Origin: Larus michahellis
Taxonomy: Eukaryota; Chordata; Aves; Charadriiformes; Laridae
Direction: 5' to 3'
Length of the DNA stretch: 64,000 nt
Assembly (NCBI RefSeq): GCF_964199755.1
Contig: NC_133914.1
Span: 2,046,001 to 2,110,000 of the forward strand
Shown: in pieces, positions 35,108 to 46,659 of the stretch
Numbering within the stretch: the stretch's first letter is position 1
How the letters are laid out: each line of letters opens with the position of its first letter
Position numbers and translations under genes: made by a program
Notes under the pieces: generated by a model
Databases searched by the model: none
What the model was told of the DNA's origin: nothing
Seen by the model: the letters and a program-made list of their open reading frames with translations, nothing else

Positions 35108-35783
35108 ACCCTCAGCACCCCGGAGCTCTGCAGGGAGGCATCAGCCAGTGGGAGCCGTTGGGTCCCTGGTGGGATGCTCCTGCCAGGACACGGGCGTACG
35201 GGGCAGAAGGTGGCCCTGGAGAAGGGTCCGGCTCCTGCAGCTGCTTGGGAGCAGCTGAGCGATGCCGCGGCTGAGCCAGGCTCTGCAGAGCAAACCCCCG
35301 ACCCCGTGCAGATGTTTCCTTCGTGCGCCACCGTCCAGCCGGGAGAGCCCTTCCCGGCGGGATCGGATCGCATCGCATCCCAAGGCTTTGAAGTTCGCAG
35401 GCGACGCGCAGGGTTACGCAGCCAGAGCAGCCAGCCCTGGGGAAGAGGCCAGGGATGTGACTCAGGAACGGCTCCGGTGAAAGGGGAAAAGGAAAAGTGG
35501 TTTATTATGTCTGTGCCGGCGTCCAAGTCTCCACGCAGGGGAAGCGACGTGCGGCTGAGCCCTAACCGGGAAGGGAGACCCGGGGGGAGCCAGTGGCGTG
35601 GGGCATCACCCCTGGCATCGCCTGCACCCCCCGAGAGCTCTGCTCCCGCAGGATTGCTGCAGGACACGGCCAGGTTTCCAGCAGCGCCCAGCCCCTCTCC
35701 CCGAAATGTCCAGCACAGGGAACCCCTGGGCATGAAAAAGAGTGGGCATGAGTCAATGCCCCCCTCCACCTTTGTTACGGCAG

Positions 35784-35806
35784 TTAATTAGCCTCTCTAA
35801 TTAGTG
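35784..35806. promoter_or_regulatory. Two TAATTAG sites 13 bp apart
   Basis: TAATTAG at 35785-35791 and 35798-35804 in the same orientation, separated by CCTCTC. This is a typical homeodomain core. Function is inferred only. Confidence 0.35.
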
Positions 35807-38274
35807 GTGACTGAGCACATGGGGAAGCGGGGTTGCTCAGAGCCCAGTGCCTGCCCAACAGAGCCGAGGGCCTGCACCCCCTCCCACCGGGAAGGGACTG
35901 GGATGGAGGAACTGGGGGAAGACAAATGCAATTTGATGTCTTTTTATCCCTCCCCCTCCTCAACTATTAGGTTTTATTGTCACAGACATTTTCTCTAGCA
36001 CAGGGGAATGGAAACTCTGCTCCTTCCCGGGCTGCGGACAAGCTGAAATAGGAGAGAATGACAGAGGGAGTGTGTGAGGACGGGAAGGGACCAGCCCCGC
36101 ACGCCCTCCCCGCCGGGGTTAATGCCTTTTGCAGGTGCCATTGCCCAAATCCCCTCGATCTGCCGTTTCCCCGGCTCACGAGGAGCCTGGCTGCCGCTTG
36201 GGCGTGGGACCCGGGGCCCACGGAGGCGGTTTTGTCACTCACATCACAGATCCCAAGAGCAGACAGAACATTAAAACCAGGCGTTTTTATCTCAACCTTC
36301 ACAGGAAAGGCTGCGCCGCCCGCCAGCAGCCAAGCGCTCCGATGCACCACGCAGCTCCTGCGTCCCGTGATGGATCAGCTCCGAAAACAACACCCTGCTA
36401 ATCTTCCTCCCCGGCAGCCATAAAACTGTCTTCCCGGTTCCTTCGGAGAGGATTTACAGCGGCTCAAAGCATCCCAGAACGGCCAGAGCCCCCCACGGGT
36501 GCTGGCCCCGCACCTGGGGCTCATCCTGGCAGCGGGGCGATGCCCCCGCGCCCCTCGGTCCCCAGCCACTCGACTTCCCCCCAGACTAACACTCACCAAT
36601 GGGGACTTGGCAGCCCCCCCCGCAAGCAAGTCAGTGCCCCCAGGGTCCCGGCTGAGGTCCCAGCCCGGCTGTCCTGGGGAACACTCCACAAAAAGCCCAG
36701 GAGGGGAAGGGGTTCCTTGGCGCGGCACCGGAGCAGCCGACGGAGGGGCACAGGCTTGCGCTGGGCACGTGAGGTTTTCCTGCAGCTCCTGCGAGGCTGG
36801 GATGCTGGCACGGCCCGGCCCCCGGCTGGGCTGGCTCCCGGCCCCCACGATGGGGGGCAGACGGGGCCGGGCTCTGCCCCGGCGGGGACAGCCTGTAGCT
36901 GTGGTCACAGCCTCGGTGACCGCCCCACGAGAGGTGAAACGCGAGGGGCAGCATCTCACCCAGCCACAGCATCACCGAGACACGGCCGCTTTCCAGCCCC
37001 GGGGGCTTTCTGGGTGTGTGACCCACGGGGGTCCGAACTCCTGTGGGGCTGGGTGCTGCCCTGCGACCCCCGGGCACAGCCCATGCCGAGCACCTCCTGA
37101 GGCCGAGAAAACACCGAGAAACGCTTACAGCGCCGGGCAGCGGGAGTGAGAGGGCTGCCCCCGCGCTCCCCCCGCACTGTATCCAAGTGGGAAACCAAAA
37201 ACCCGACGCAAGGCGAGCTGTGCTGAGGCCCTGCCAAGAGCCACGGACAGAAATATCCTTGATTTCACCAAGGTGTGAATAACTTTTGACACTTCTAGGG
37301 CTTATTGCCTTAAAAAAAATCCCCCAGCAGTCCCCATTCACACTCCGCAGGACTGTGTTTCATATGAATGGAATATATGAATCACTGTAAAGAATTTAAA
37401 TGCTTCCCTGTACAAAGAAAAGCTCCTTCCCCGCCTCTGCTATTGCGGCCGGGCTCCGCGCAGCCTAAAACAAAGGCATGGCAGGGGACGGGGACGGGGA
37501 CAAATCCCCATCACCAAACCGCTGCTTCTGCAGGGCAGCTCGGCGGCCAAGGGCAGACACGGCTTTCGGTTCGAGCCAGGCAGCCGGGGCAGAGCTGGCC
37601 GCCCTCCACCTCCCGCTGCCACCCGTAACCAACGCCCCTGGCCACGGCTCTCGTGTTTTCCGAAATCCCGATGAGCTCCTGACAGCGCCCGGGTTCACGT
37701 CTCCCTGTGCCTTTCACGTTTCGGCTCAGCTCCCACCCCTAAACCCCACTTTTCAGCTTGGAACAAGCAAATAAAGGAAATCGCTTTACTCCCATTCCTC
37801 TGCCCAAACACGCCAGGGCAATCCACTGCCCCGCTGTCGGGGGCGGGGGATCGGGTCAGACCTGGCTGATGGGAAGCGGGCGATTCTTCCTGCAAGAATC
37901 TCTCCCGGTTTTCTTTAGCAGTTTGGTTTTTGCTGCTTCTTTTCCCCTTGGGCAATAGGGCGAGGAGGAAAAACGCAACTGGAAGCCTGGCGCAGCCTGG
38001 CTGGGTTTCCAGCTGTGATGTTTGCCCTGGCATCGCTGCTTCGGCGCGGTGCACGCGGTCGCGTCCGCAGCCCCGGCAGGGCGAGGGAAGCCAGGACGGG
38101 GCTCCAGGCACCCGGGTTGTGTTCAGTCCCTCAAAGAGCAGAGGCAGAAATGCCAAGCGCGGCCAGGGACGGCCCCGGGAGCCCCCATCTCCCACTGCCC
38201 ACCATGGTGCTGCCCCTGCCCGCGGGGGCTCGCAGCCGCCAGCCCCGCCGCCAGCTCGGTGTCCTAAATTCGTC

Positions 38275-38510
38275 AGATCCGGCTCTGAAAGGAGCAGCTT
38301 TGTTTCCCAGTGTCCCTCACAGACGGATCAAAACTGCATTTTTACAGAAGCAATAAAAATCCCAGGAATTCACCGGCCTTATGATTTATTAAACATGTTC
38401 CTTATAGCAAAGCTGCCCATAGATGAGAAAATATCTCCGGTAGGTTATTGCCTCGCCTGGGGCTACCGTACAGGGGGGATCTTCCGTGGCTTATTGGGAA
38501 TGTTCAAAGC
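38275..38510. promoter_or_regulatory. Strong candidate conserved non-coding element
   Basis: About 235 bp of complex low-GC sequence in a 65-70% GC surround, with AATTCACCGG, TTATGATTTATTAAAC and GAGAAAATATCTCC. It shows no open-frame bias, no repeat character and no splice pattern. It lies 0.6-0.8 kb from the CpG island at 39.1 kb. Confidence 0.4.
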
Positions 38511-39049
38511 CAGGGAACCTGGTAGATCAGGAGCCAATTAACAGCAACGCTCTTAAAAAAAAAACCCAAATAAAATAAGCACCTTGTATTTCCCAAGGTG
38601 TTTGTGGAAGGAGCCGCGGCGACCTGCCCCGATCCTGCAGGTACCGGGGAACCGTCGGGCACAGATGTTTGCAGCTGCGGGAGGGGACAACCTCCCGACG
38701 GGGCCAGGGCATCGAGCCGTGCCGACGTGCCAGCAGCGGCCACCCCAAAGGTCACGGCACTTTCCCCAAAACACTTTTGTTCTCAGAAACATATTTTGTA
38801 ACAGCAGACAGAAAGGTCGCAACATTCGGATATGGCTTGCTCTGCCTGGGTCCCGAACACAGTGAAGCCTCTCTCTGTGATTCATTGGGAACAGCACCCG
38901 ATTAAAGTGGGTCAGGGGAAAAAGAAGGGATGAGGAAAGGGAAAAAGAAATAAAGAAAAGCATGCAGGCGAGGAGCTCGCCTGGAAAGAGCCGTTTGGAA
39001 GCGCCCCTGCAATATTCCCCTCTGCATGGGGAAAAGTAATCAGAATTAC

Positions 39050-39450
39050 AGGGACTCGTGACTGAGAAATTCAAGCGATTTTCTCCCGTCCGCGCCCGGC
39101 GCGACTCGCGGGGGACCCAGGTGAGCGGGGGGCAGCGGGGATGGAGCCCGGGAGCGGGGATGGAGCCGGGGGAGCGGGGAGGGAGCCCGGGAGCGGCGGA
39201 GCCCGGGAGCGGCGGAGCCCTTACCTCTGCGGAGCGCGGCTGGGGCGGGCAGGGGCTGGCGGGGAGCGGGCGAGAGGGGCCGGGCCGGGCCGGGCCGGGC
39301 CGGGCACCCACGCCGCGGGGCGGAGCGGGCCGGTGCGGGGCGGAGCGGAGGCCCGCGGGGCGGTGCGGAGCGGAGCCCAGCCGGGAGGTGCGGGGGGATG
39401 CGGAGCGGAGTGGGCAGCGCCGCCGGGCCGGGCCGGGCTGGGCTGGGCTG
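39050..39450 (-). promoter_or_regulatory. COL8A2: CpG island, candidate distal COL8A2 promoter and untranslated first exon
   Basis: Very CpG-rich 400 bp. On the minus strand the donor GTAAGGG (39224-39218) follows GCTCCGCAGAG, a good exon end. COL8A2 needs an upstream untranslated exon, because its signal-peptide exon starts with an acceptor. In human the gene also has a long first intron. The distance from here to 15652 is 23.6 kb. On the plus strand, CCCAG|GTGAGC at 39116-39126 is another donor-like site. Assignment to COL8A2 is inference and RNA data are needed. Confidence 0.4.
39276..39306 (+). repeat. GGGCC pentanucleotide run
   Basis: About six GGGCC/CCGGG units. Together with nearby GGGG runs it could form a G-quadruplex on the given strand. 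Confidence 0.85.
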
Positions 39451-39460
39451 AGCTGCTGCG

Positions 39461-39537
39461 ATTTCTTCCTTTTCCCTCTTTTTTTTCCTTTTTCTTTTTT
39501 TTTTTTTTTCTTTTTTTTCCCCCCTTCCTGCCCCCTC
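39461..39537. repeat. Long pyrimidine tract beside the CpG island
   Basis: About 75 bp of only T and C on the given strand (purine-only on the minus strand), immediately upstream of the CpG island in the COL8A2 direction. Confidence 0.9.
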
Positions 39538-40628
39538 CGCGGAGGTCGCAGCGCGGCAGCGCTTCTCCGTGCCTCTGTGGCATGGGGGAGACTGCGCGAA
39601 AAATAAATCAATAAAAGTGCAGCGCACACACACACACACCCCCCGACCTCCGGCACGCCGGCGGGGTGGGAGCAGAGGGCTCTCTCCTCTTCCTCGCCAG
39701 CCCAGGGGGTGGCCATGGGGGCCCATGGGCACAGCACGCACCCCTGCACCCGCTCTGCCCTCGCCTGGTGCAGGGATGCCCAGTGCCCTGGGGATGCTGA
39801 TGCCAGCAATAGCGGCCACAGTGGTGGGGAAAGACCCCCCCTTTGACTGCAAAGCCCCCAGGGACCCTGCCTGCCCCTGGGCTGGGTGCTGCCTGCCGCC
39901 GGCACTGCCCTGGGGTGAGGCAGGTTGGGGTGCAACCCTCTTTTCCCTTCTTGGCAGCCCAGGGCTGGAGCAGCTTGCTCCCACGCTCCCTCAAACCCAC
40001 CGCCCATTCCCTGTGTGGGCACAGGGTCGGTCCGAGCAGGAGGTGCTCCCCTCCTTTGCTACGGTAGAGGGGGGAGACTTCACCACCCCAAAAATCCTGC
40101 TCCCTGAGCGGAAAAGTAGGGAAATGTGGTGCCAATGCAGCCAGGTCCTGCTGCCTCTTGTTTCGTCACAGTTTCAAATCACACACCGGGGCAGAGGCAC
40201 CCCGATCCTGTGGGAGCTGCGTGCCCGCAGCCCCCACTTCCAGCCTTTCCCAGCCACCGTGTGCTGCCCCTTCCCGAGGCGGAGAAGTCGTGGCGTCCCG
40301 CTGGCAGCCGCGTGCCAGGCACAGCCGGGACATCGCTGGCTCTGCCAGAGCTGCTGGGGTGCATGGGCCCGGGGGGTGCAGGGCCCCGGTGTGCCCCGGG
40401 AGGCAGATTAGGGTTGCTCAGGCAACGGGCACGGTGAAAGCCCGTCTGGATCGAGGCCGCTGGGGCGCACAAGGGTGTTTGTTTTCTGTATTAAGCGCCT
40501 GAGCAAGGGGGGGGGGCATCAGACGGCTAATCCCCCCTCAATGCCTTCCCTCGACGAGCGGCCGCCGCGGGGCTGGACCCTGCTCCCAGGAATGCTGATG
40601 TGCTCTGCCCCACACGGGTGATGGGCTG

Positions 40629-40720
40629 GGGCTGGGCTGGGAGTCCCTTCTGCACCCCAAGCAAGCAGGGCTGGGGTAGGGGGTCCTCTCCACACCCCGA
40701 GCAGGCAGGGCTGGGGGGTC
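40629..40720. repeat. Imperfect direct repeat of about 45 bp
   Basis: GGGCTGGG...GTCC-CTGCACCCCAAGCAAGCAG recurs as GGGCTGGGG...GTCCTCTCCACACCCCGAGCAGGCAG. It is degenerate. Confidence 0.6.
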
Positions 40721-41411
40721 CACCGCAGCCGGTCCCTAGCGCAGGCCATGGCGAGCAGCATAGAGCAGCCCCAAGGCACCGTCACCTGCTGCTCAGGGCC
40801 CGTGGCCCCGGCGGGACGGCTGCTGGCACAAACACCTCTGCCACTGTCTTGGCTGCTGTGCCCCGGCAGCACCAGCTCTCCCGCCATCGCCCTCGTCCCA
40901 CCTGCAGCCCCCAGTGCTGGGGAGCCGGGGTGCAAGGCAGAGCACAGAGGGGCCTCGCCAGCTCCCGCAGAAACGGACCGGCCGTGTTTAACCGGAGCTC
41001 TCACTGGCAAAGCATTTCCTCTGCTCACAGACTCATTAGCCAGCACAGACATTCCTCTGTCCCACAGAGCAAACCATCGGCTGCAGACTTGCTCTGTGCC
41101 GGCCTCTCCCCCCTGTCATCGCCCCCACACTGGCTTGCTCCTCTGTGCCGCCCGCGCCTGCCCCTTTGCCGGGACGGAGCCTGGGGTGCAGCGGTGCCAC
41201 CCTGGCCATGCTGCCCTGGCCCCCCTGCCCCACCTGGCCACGCACCGGCTCCTTCCCTCTGCTGCACTGGAGCACCAGGGACACGCACTCCACGCTTAGC
41301 AGTGTCCCCACAGTGCCATCCCAAACGGCGCACGTGGGGCACCGGGGATGAGCGTCTGGGGACACCCACCGGGGACGAGCAGTCCATGGCTGCTGGAGGC
41401 ACTGCCACCCC

Positions 41412-41482
41412 TGACGTGGCTCGTCCCTGGACACAGCTTGTCATGGGACACGGCTCGTCCTGGGACACGGCTCGTCTCGGGC
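41412..41482. repeat. 17-bp tandem repeat
   Basis: Three to four imperfect copies of TGGGACACGGCTCGTCC. Confidence 0.85.
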
Positions 41483-42399
41483 GCCGGCTGTGCCGAGCCG
41501 CTGCTGAAGGTCCTCCTTCCCGGTGGGAGAGGGAAGCCGGGCTTAGCGCGGGATTTAGCGGCTCTGCTGCCTCTAACCTCTGGCAGCTCCGCGCCCACTG
41601 GCCGTGCCAGGGCTCTGTGGTGGCCCCAGACTCCCAGGGGGGTGACGGACGCCGCCTCGCAGAAGACCGGCGTCGAGCTCACTGTGCCAGTGGCCATGAG
41701 TCTGCGGTGCCACAGCAGCACTGAGGCCTGGGTGTGTGGGCACTGCTGTGCCCAGGGGCTGCTCATAGGGTCCCAAATTTGCGGCCCCCCCAAAAAAGCC
41801 CCGTCCCAGCCATCCTGCTGCTCCGCACAGGGGGAACAAAAGAGAGGGAGGAAAAATAATTCAATCTAGGGCTGAAAAATGCCTTAACTTAATTTCGGTG
41901 GGTCACGGACGTAATCGAATCAGCCCCGTGCATTGGAATATGGTTTCCATGTTTCCACAAGACGGATAATTGTGCTCTGAAAACCAGCCCTTGGTGCTCG
42001 GCAGAAAAAGCTGCCGTGGGGGTGGGAGGGAGCCCGGGGTTGGGCTGGTGGCCGGGGTCCTGCAGCAATTCTGATGAGCAGAGCCCCATCATGCCGGCGG
42101 CTGAGCACCGCGGTGTCCCCACGGCAGGAGATGCTGAGCTGCGCCAGCCGCGCGTGCCGGGCTGCGCCAGGCTGTGCCGAGGGCTGTGGCGGGGGACCGG
42201 GGCGCATCGCCCCAGCTTTGCAACTGGTGACAAGCAGGTGAGAGGTGCCCCGGACAGGAAGAGGCCAGGCAGCGAGCGGCAGTGCCGGCACAACGCGGGG
42301 CGAGCCACGGCTCCGTGTGGAGCGTGGTGCCAGATCCCAGCCTTCGGGAACATTCAGTGATGGATTAAATGCAATCTGACTACCACTGTGGGAGGTTGG

Positions 42400-42540
42400 A
42401 GAGAATTACTTCATACAAATGCACTTCGGAAAGTATTTAGAGTCAAATTTTCAAAAGCCCCTGAACGATTTAAGAGCCAAAATCCCATTTTCCAAAGTCA
42501 CTTAAATGAGCAAGAAAAGATCAGTAAAGAAAACACGCCG
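42400..42540. repeat. Probable ancient amniote interspersed-repeat remnant
   Basis: AT-rich 140 bp with two related half-units: ATTTTCAAAAGCCCCTGAAC followed by ATTTAAGAG, and CATTTTCCAAAGTCACTTAA followed by ATGAG, joined by CCAAAATCC. This pattern resembles an old repeat that I recall as common in turtle and crocodile genomes. I cannot name the family with certainty. Confidence 0.45.
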
Positions 42541-43014
42541 GCCTGCCGGGGCCTGGCAGGGAGCGGCTGCAGCGGCCGTGGGCACAACATGGAGCAGCCG
42601 CTCCGCTGGCATGTCGCGAGGGGCCGGTCCAACAGTGGCAGCCGTGGGCCACCGCAGCCTTCACCCTGGGAGCCACGAGGATACATTGAGGATGCATTGG
42701 CCCCTGAAGCATCCCCTGCGTTTCAGCCCTGGCGGTTCAGGCCGGGCTGGGGACAGGTCCCAGCAGGTCAGCGTGAAGGGGACGGCCCTGCCAGCCTCGG
42801 GGTCAGTGCCCAGCTCTGCACCCGCAGCAGCCGTGGGGACGCCATGGCCACCGCTGCCACCGCCGGCTCCGAGCGCGGACCCTGCCGGGGCAGGAAGGGT
42901 CCCCGGCTGTAACGGGAGAAGGCAGGGCTGCAGCTGGGAACCGCATGGCTCCTTCCCTTACCCCACAACCGCTGCAGCCTCCTAAAAGCATCTCTAGTTC
43001 CCCGTTCAGCATCC

Positions 43015-43200
43015 TAATGAACCGCAAGGGCAGCTGGGACCCTCTGAGGCAGCAACCACGGAGACGCGACCCCCCCAAAGAGTAAATCCCAAAGCAATTA
43101 GCTTTGCAAGCTTCGGCCGGGCTGGTGGAGGTTCCACATTCCTCGGTGGCTATAAAGCTCTTTACTGGGATTGTTTTTCTGCGTAAGCCCTGCCCGGGGT
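43015..43200. promoter_or_regulatory. Candidate conserved element
   Basis: It contains AAAGCAATTAGCTTTGCAAGC (a partly palindromic AATTAG site), CCACATTCC (TEAD-type) and GGCTATAAAGC in 150 bp. By inspection only. Confidence 0.33.
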
Positions 43201-43756
43201 ACACATGGCCATGGCTCCGGCTCCCAGCGCCTTTGGTGCATGTCATAAAAAAAACACTCTCAGCACGTTGACTTCACTAGAGCTAAAAAGAAGCGGGTTT
43301 ATACACTTCCCCCGATAGAAAGCATAAAGGATCTGAGACAGAATTCTTGCTCCAGGATCCTTTACAATTCCTGGAGGACATTTTTGGAAAGGGAAGGGTT
43401 GTATTTACTTTGGCAGCTGACTCTGCTCCTATATACATATGCATGGAAAAACTGCACTCACCTAACATTTCCACGGCTCCCTTTTCTGCAGAGAGCCAGC
43501 CCAGGTGGGAGCTGGCGGCCCGAGACCTCTGTTTGCAAACGGCACGTTTGAGTTGAAAGCCACAGAGGAGCTGAAGCTTAAGCTTCTTCCCTCGGTGGCC
43601 CCAGAGGCTGCTGGCCCTTCCAGGGCAAGTGTTTGCCCAGAGCCAGCGGGCAGACATGGCTGAGCCCCGAACAGAGCGCTGGGGGAAATGCTGCTGCGGT
43701 TTAGGGGGTAGAAGGAGGAAGAGGAGGAGGACGAGGGCTGCTGGGCACCACCGGTG

Positions 43757-43790
43757 GAGCGGGAGCAGGAGCAGGAGCAGGAGCAAGGGA
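43757..43790. repeat. GGAGCA hexanucleotide repeat
   Basis: Four to five GGAGCA units following a GAGGAGGA purine-rich stretch at 43715-43740. Confidence 0.85.
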
Positions 43791-45182
43791 TGTCTCAGCC
43801 CCGTGCTGCCACGAGGGTCGCAGGGACAGGAGCGAGGTGGCCCCAGCGCCAGCAGCGGGATGTCCCCGAGGGCTCGGCGGTGCCCGGACCCAGGCAGCCA
43901 GCGCAGGGCTTGCTTGCCGAGGCGTTGGGATGGGAGCGAGGGGTGAAGTGACCCGCGTCGCCGTTAAACAGCAAATGCAAAACAGACGCAGAAACGCTGC
44001 CGCGGGGCATTGCTTGAAATAGCTCAGCACGGGCCTGGGGACGCGGCGTTCACACGAACAGCAGCGGCGTCTGCTCCTGCGCTGGCTGCTCTCGTCCCTC
44101 GTCCACCGCGATGGCAGCTGAGGGTGACAGGGATGCCTGCCCACACCCCCGCCATGGCACACACGGCCCTGCCAATGGCGCTGGGGCGGCAAACCTGGGA
44201 GATTCCCAGAGAATAACCCCCCGGGCTGTGCTTTTCCTGAACACATTAATTCTCAGCTGCCCTCTGGGTCCCCCGGGGGCAGGTGGGAGCCGCGGCAAGA
44301 GCAGCCCGAGTGATGGGTGCCCTGCACATCAGGTTCTGTGTCCCGCCAGGGCAGGGCGGGGGAGGCAAAACGCGTCTCCCTGGGGAACAGCAGTATTTGT
44401 GAGCATGAAATCAGCTGGAAAAGGTGCTCCTCTCCCGGCTTCCCCAGCTTCACCTAACCCAAACCAGCTCCCTGAGACATCAGCTTGGCAGGAGCACTGG
44501 AGGGGACACGGCAGCTCCGGAGCCCACCGCGGCTCAAGGCGACAGGGCTGGCATAACCAGAGCCAGGCACCGTCCCTGCAATGCCCTGTGCCCGACGTGC
44601 CCCCTGCCACCCTCCTCTCCGGGCACCTCATCCCACCCTGCGCCTCCAGCCTTCCCGTGGCTGCTGTGATTAATTCACTGACAGTGGGGTAGGAATAAAT
44701 CCACTCGTTGGCACATTGTAAATTCATCACGTGCTGGGGGTGCGCATTCCAGCCCACCATAAACACCCCTGGCTACGAGCTAGTAAATCTGCCTCCGGAG
44801 CCGGCGGGTGAAGAGTCCCTGGGTCCCAGCAGCTGCTCCGTCCCGGGGCCGGGGTGACCCCCCCCAGCATCCAGCCATCCCTGGAGGGGGGCGGCTCAGG
44901 AGAGGAGCCATTGGGAACAGACTTGCCCGGCTGCTGTCACCCTCCTGGTTTGCATCCCTCCTCCCCACACTGTTCCTGCACCAGGATGGGTGCTGCCATC
45001 TTCATGCTGCTCCCATGGGTGCTGGGGACCCCCGCCATGGGACAAGGGCAGGGTCCTGCAGCCCATCCAGGAGCTGCCCCATGACCCGCCTGGGGTGCGC
45101 AGCAGCACGAGAGGAGTTTTGCTGCTCCCGGTGCTCTGCTGTGCTGCTGAAACGTTTATGCAGTAAACTAGTTGTAAAAGAG

Positions 45183-45203
45183 AAAAAAAAAAAAAAAAAA
45201 AAA
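45183..45203 (+). repeat. A21 homopolymer
   Basis: Uninterrupted A run. No AATAAA hexamer lies just upstream and no flanking duplication is obvious, so a retrocopy tail is not supported. Confidence 0.85.
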
Positions 45204-46276
45204 GTTTTATTATCCACCAAACAGCTGCCGCTTCGTTTTATGGGGGTCATTCTCCGAGGAGGTCCGGCCAGCAGAGCAGAGGCACAAAGCCCAGGTCCTG
45301 GCGAGCTCCAGGCTCCTGGCACCCCCGGCTGGGCTCCCCCCGGCCCCCCCAGCCCGCAGCACCCGGCTGGGCAGGCAGGGGTGGGCGGCCTTGGCAGGGC
45401 ACTGCCCGGGGAAGTGCACTTGTTGCTCTACGATTTTTATCAGCCATGCTATTGTTGGGGCTGTCAGCAGGTCGCCCTGGGGAGGCGGCGCGGGGGCCCT
45501 GCTCGACGGGTGCCAGCGTGGGGCTGCGTCCTGCGGCCCCCAGAGAGCCGGCTGCGAGGCCAGGCAGTGTGGGAGCGGCTCCGGAGGGCAGGGCAGGGAG
45601 CCGGGGCCCGGGCTGGTTCCCATCGCCTTCCCTGGGAGAGGAAGCCGGGGCAGAGCTTCCCGTTCCCAGAGGAAGCTGAGCGCTCGAGACGTGGCATCAC
45701 CGGTACCCAGAGCCACGGGGCAGGATTGCAGGATGCGGACGCATCCACTGCACGGAGCCCGTCGCCCCCCGCAGAGTCGTCTGTAGGGCTGGGGGTCCCT
45801 GGGCATCACCAGGGGATGGGGTCCCGTGGGGCGGTGAGCATCAATGGGGACAGGCAACCATGGGGATGTGTCAGCCCTTGCCCCTGGTGCTCCCCTTCCT
45901 CCTTCTCTGTCACTTGTGCCCTCTTTGCCCGTGCCTGTGGGAACCATGTGCTCCCCGTGGGCACGGCTTTGGTGGCCCTGGGCCACGGCTGGTGCCAGCG
46001 CCAGAGACGGGGCGCGGGAGGCTGTGCCGCCTGCCCCGGCGCCGCGCCGCGGCCGGTCCGAGAGCTCCCAGCAGCTCCAGCCCTCTATGAAATAATTTGT
46101 TATTTTAGTTGTAAAACAGTAAGTGGCCCCTTTCCAGGCGGCGCAAGGGAAAAGCCAAACGAGCCCCACTCCCGTTAATGACTGAGCCATTCAGTCAGCA
46201 CGGGCAGGGACTGGCAGAGGAGCGGGTGCCCGCCTCCTGCTTGCCCCCTCCACCACCCCAGCCGTGAGGACGGAGC

Positions 46277-46291
46277 TAATGATTAATTAGT
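46277..46291. promoter_or_regulatory. Homeodomain-type site cluster
   Basis: TAATGATTAATTAG holds overlapping TAAT and ATTA cores. Confidence 0.3.
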
Positions 46292-46659
46292 GGGGTGCCA
46301 CCTCTCTGAGCAGCTCTTGTGCAGGCCGAGCGTGCCGGGGCCGTGCGGGTGTGTGGAGGGCAGTGACAGCGTGTCTGGTGCTGGGGCTCGCACCTTTGCC
46401 GTGCCTGGAGTGCCAAGGGGTCCCATGTGGCTCAGCACACGCCGGGCTGCCGTGGCTGCCCGCAGAGTCTCTGGTTTGCCCGGTGTGAGAGCAGCCAGAG
46501 CCACAGCCCAGTGCCATGGTGCTGCGGCAGTGCCACGATGCCGTGGCGCAGGACTGGCTGCTGCTGGGAGCTCAGCCTGGGAATGCACACCACCACTGGG
46601 AATGCAATCCCAGGGGTGAGCACTGGGCACCCCACTGGGGAAGGAGAGGAAGAGGTTTA

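Larger units (their letters stand above)
32331..39040. other. Gene-free block with many AT-rich islands
   Basis: No coding exon recognised. It alternates GC-rich filler with AT-rich complex islands, at 33065-33270, 33770-33910, 34230-34400, 35765-35815, 37240-37420 and 38275-38510, plus one short tandem duplication at 35064. The spacing suggests a regulatory landscape, but that is inference. Confidence 0.55.
39538..46650. other. Gene-free block between the CpG island and the TATA-like region
   Basis: GC-rich, with a 17-bp tandem repeat (41412), an ancient-repeat-like patch (42400-42540), candidate islands at 43015-43200, 43320-43460 and 44670-44770, an A21 run (45183) and purine-rich GGAGCA repeats (43757). 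No recognisable exon. Confidence 0.55.

Noticed and set aside
38553-40022. 489-aa minus-strand open frame
   Set aside because: It spans the CpG island and the pyrimidine tract, and its translation is Arg/Pro/Lys-rich low complexity with no domain. Overlapping long frames on the plus strand are equally open.
40600-41724. 374-aa plus-strand open frame
   Set aside because: It runs through short tandem repeats, has no recognisable domain, and comparable frames exist in other phases.
45060-45203. Possible processed retrocopy ending in A21
   Set aside because: No AATAAA just before the tail, no recognisable coding remnant and no target-site duplication.
44808-46178. 456-aa plus-strand open frame
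   Set aside because: It crosses an A21 run (poly-Lys) and shows GC-driven Pro/Gly/Ala/Arg composition. A 326-aa frame is open on the opposite strand over the same bases.
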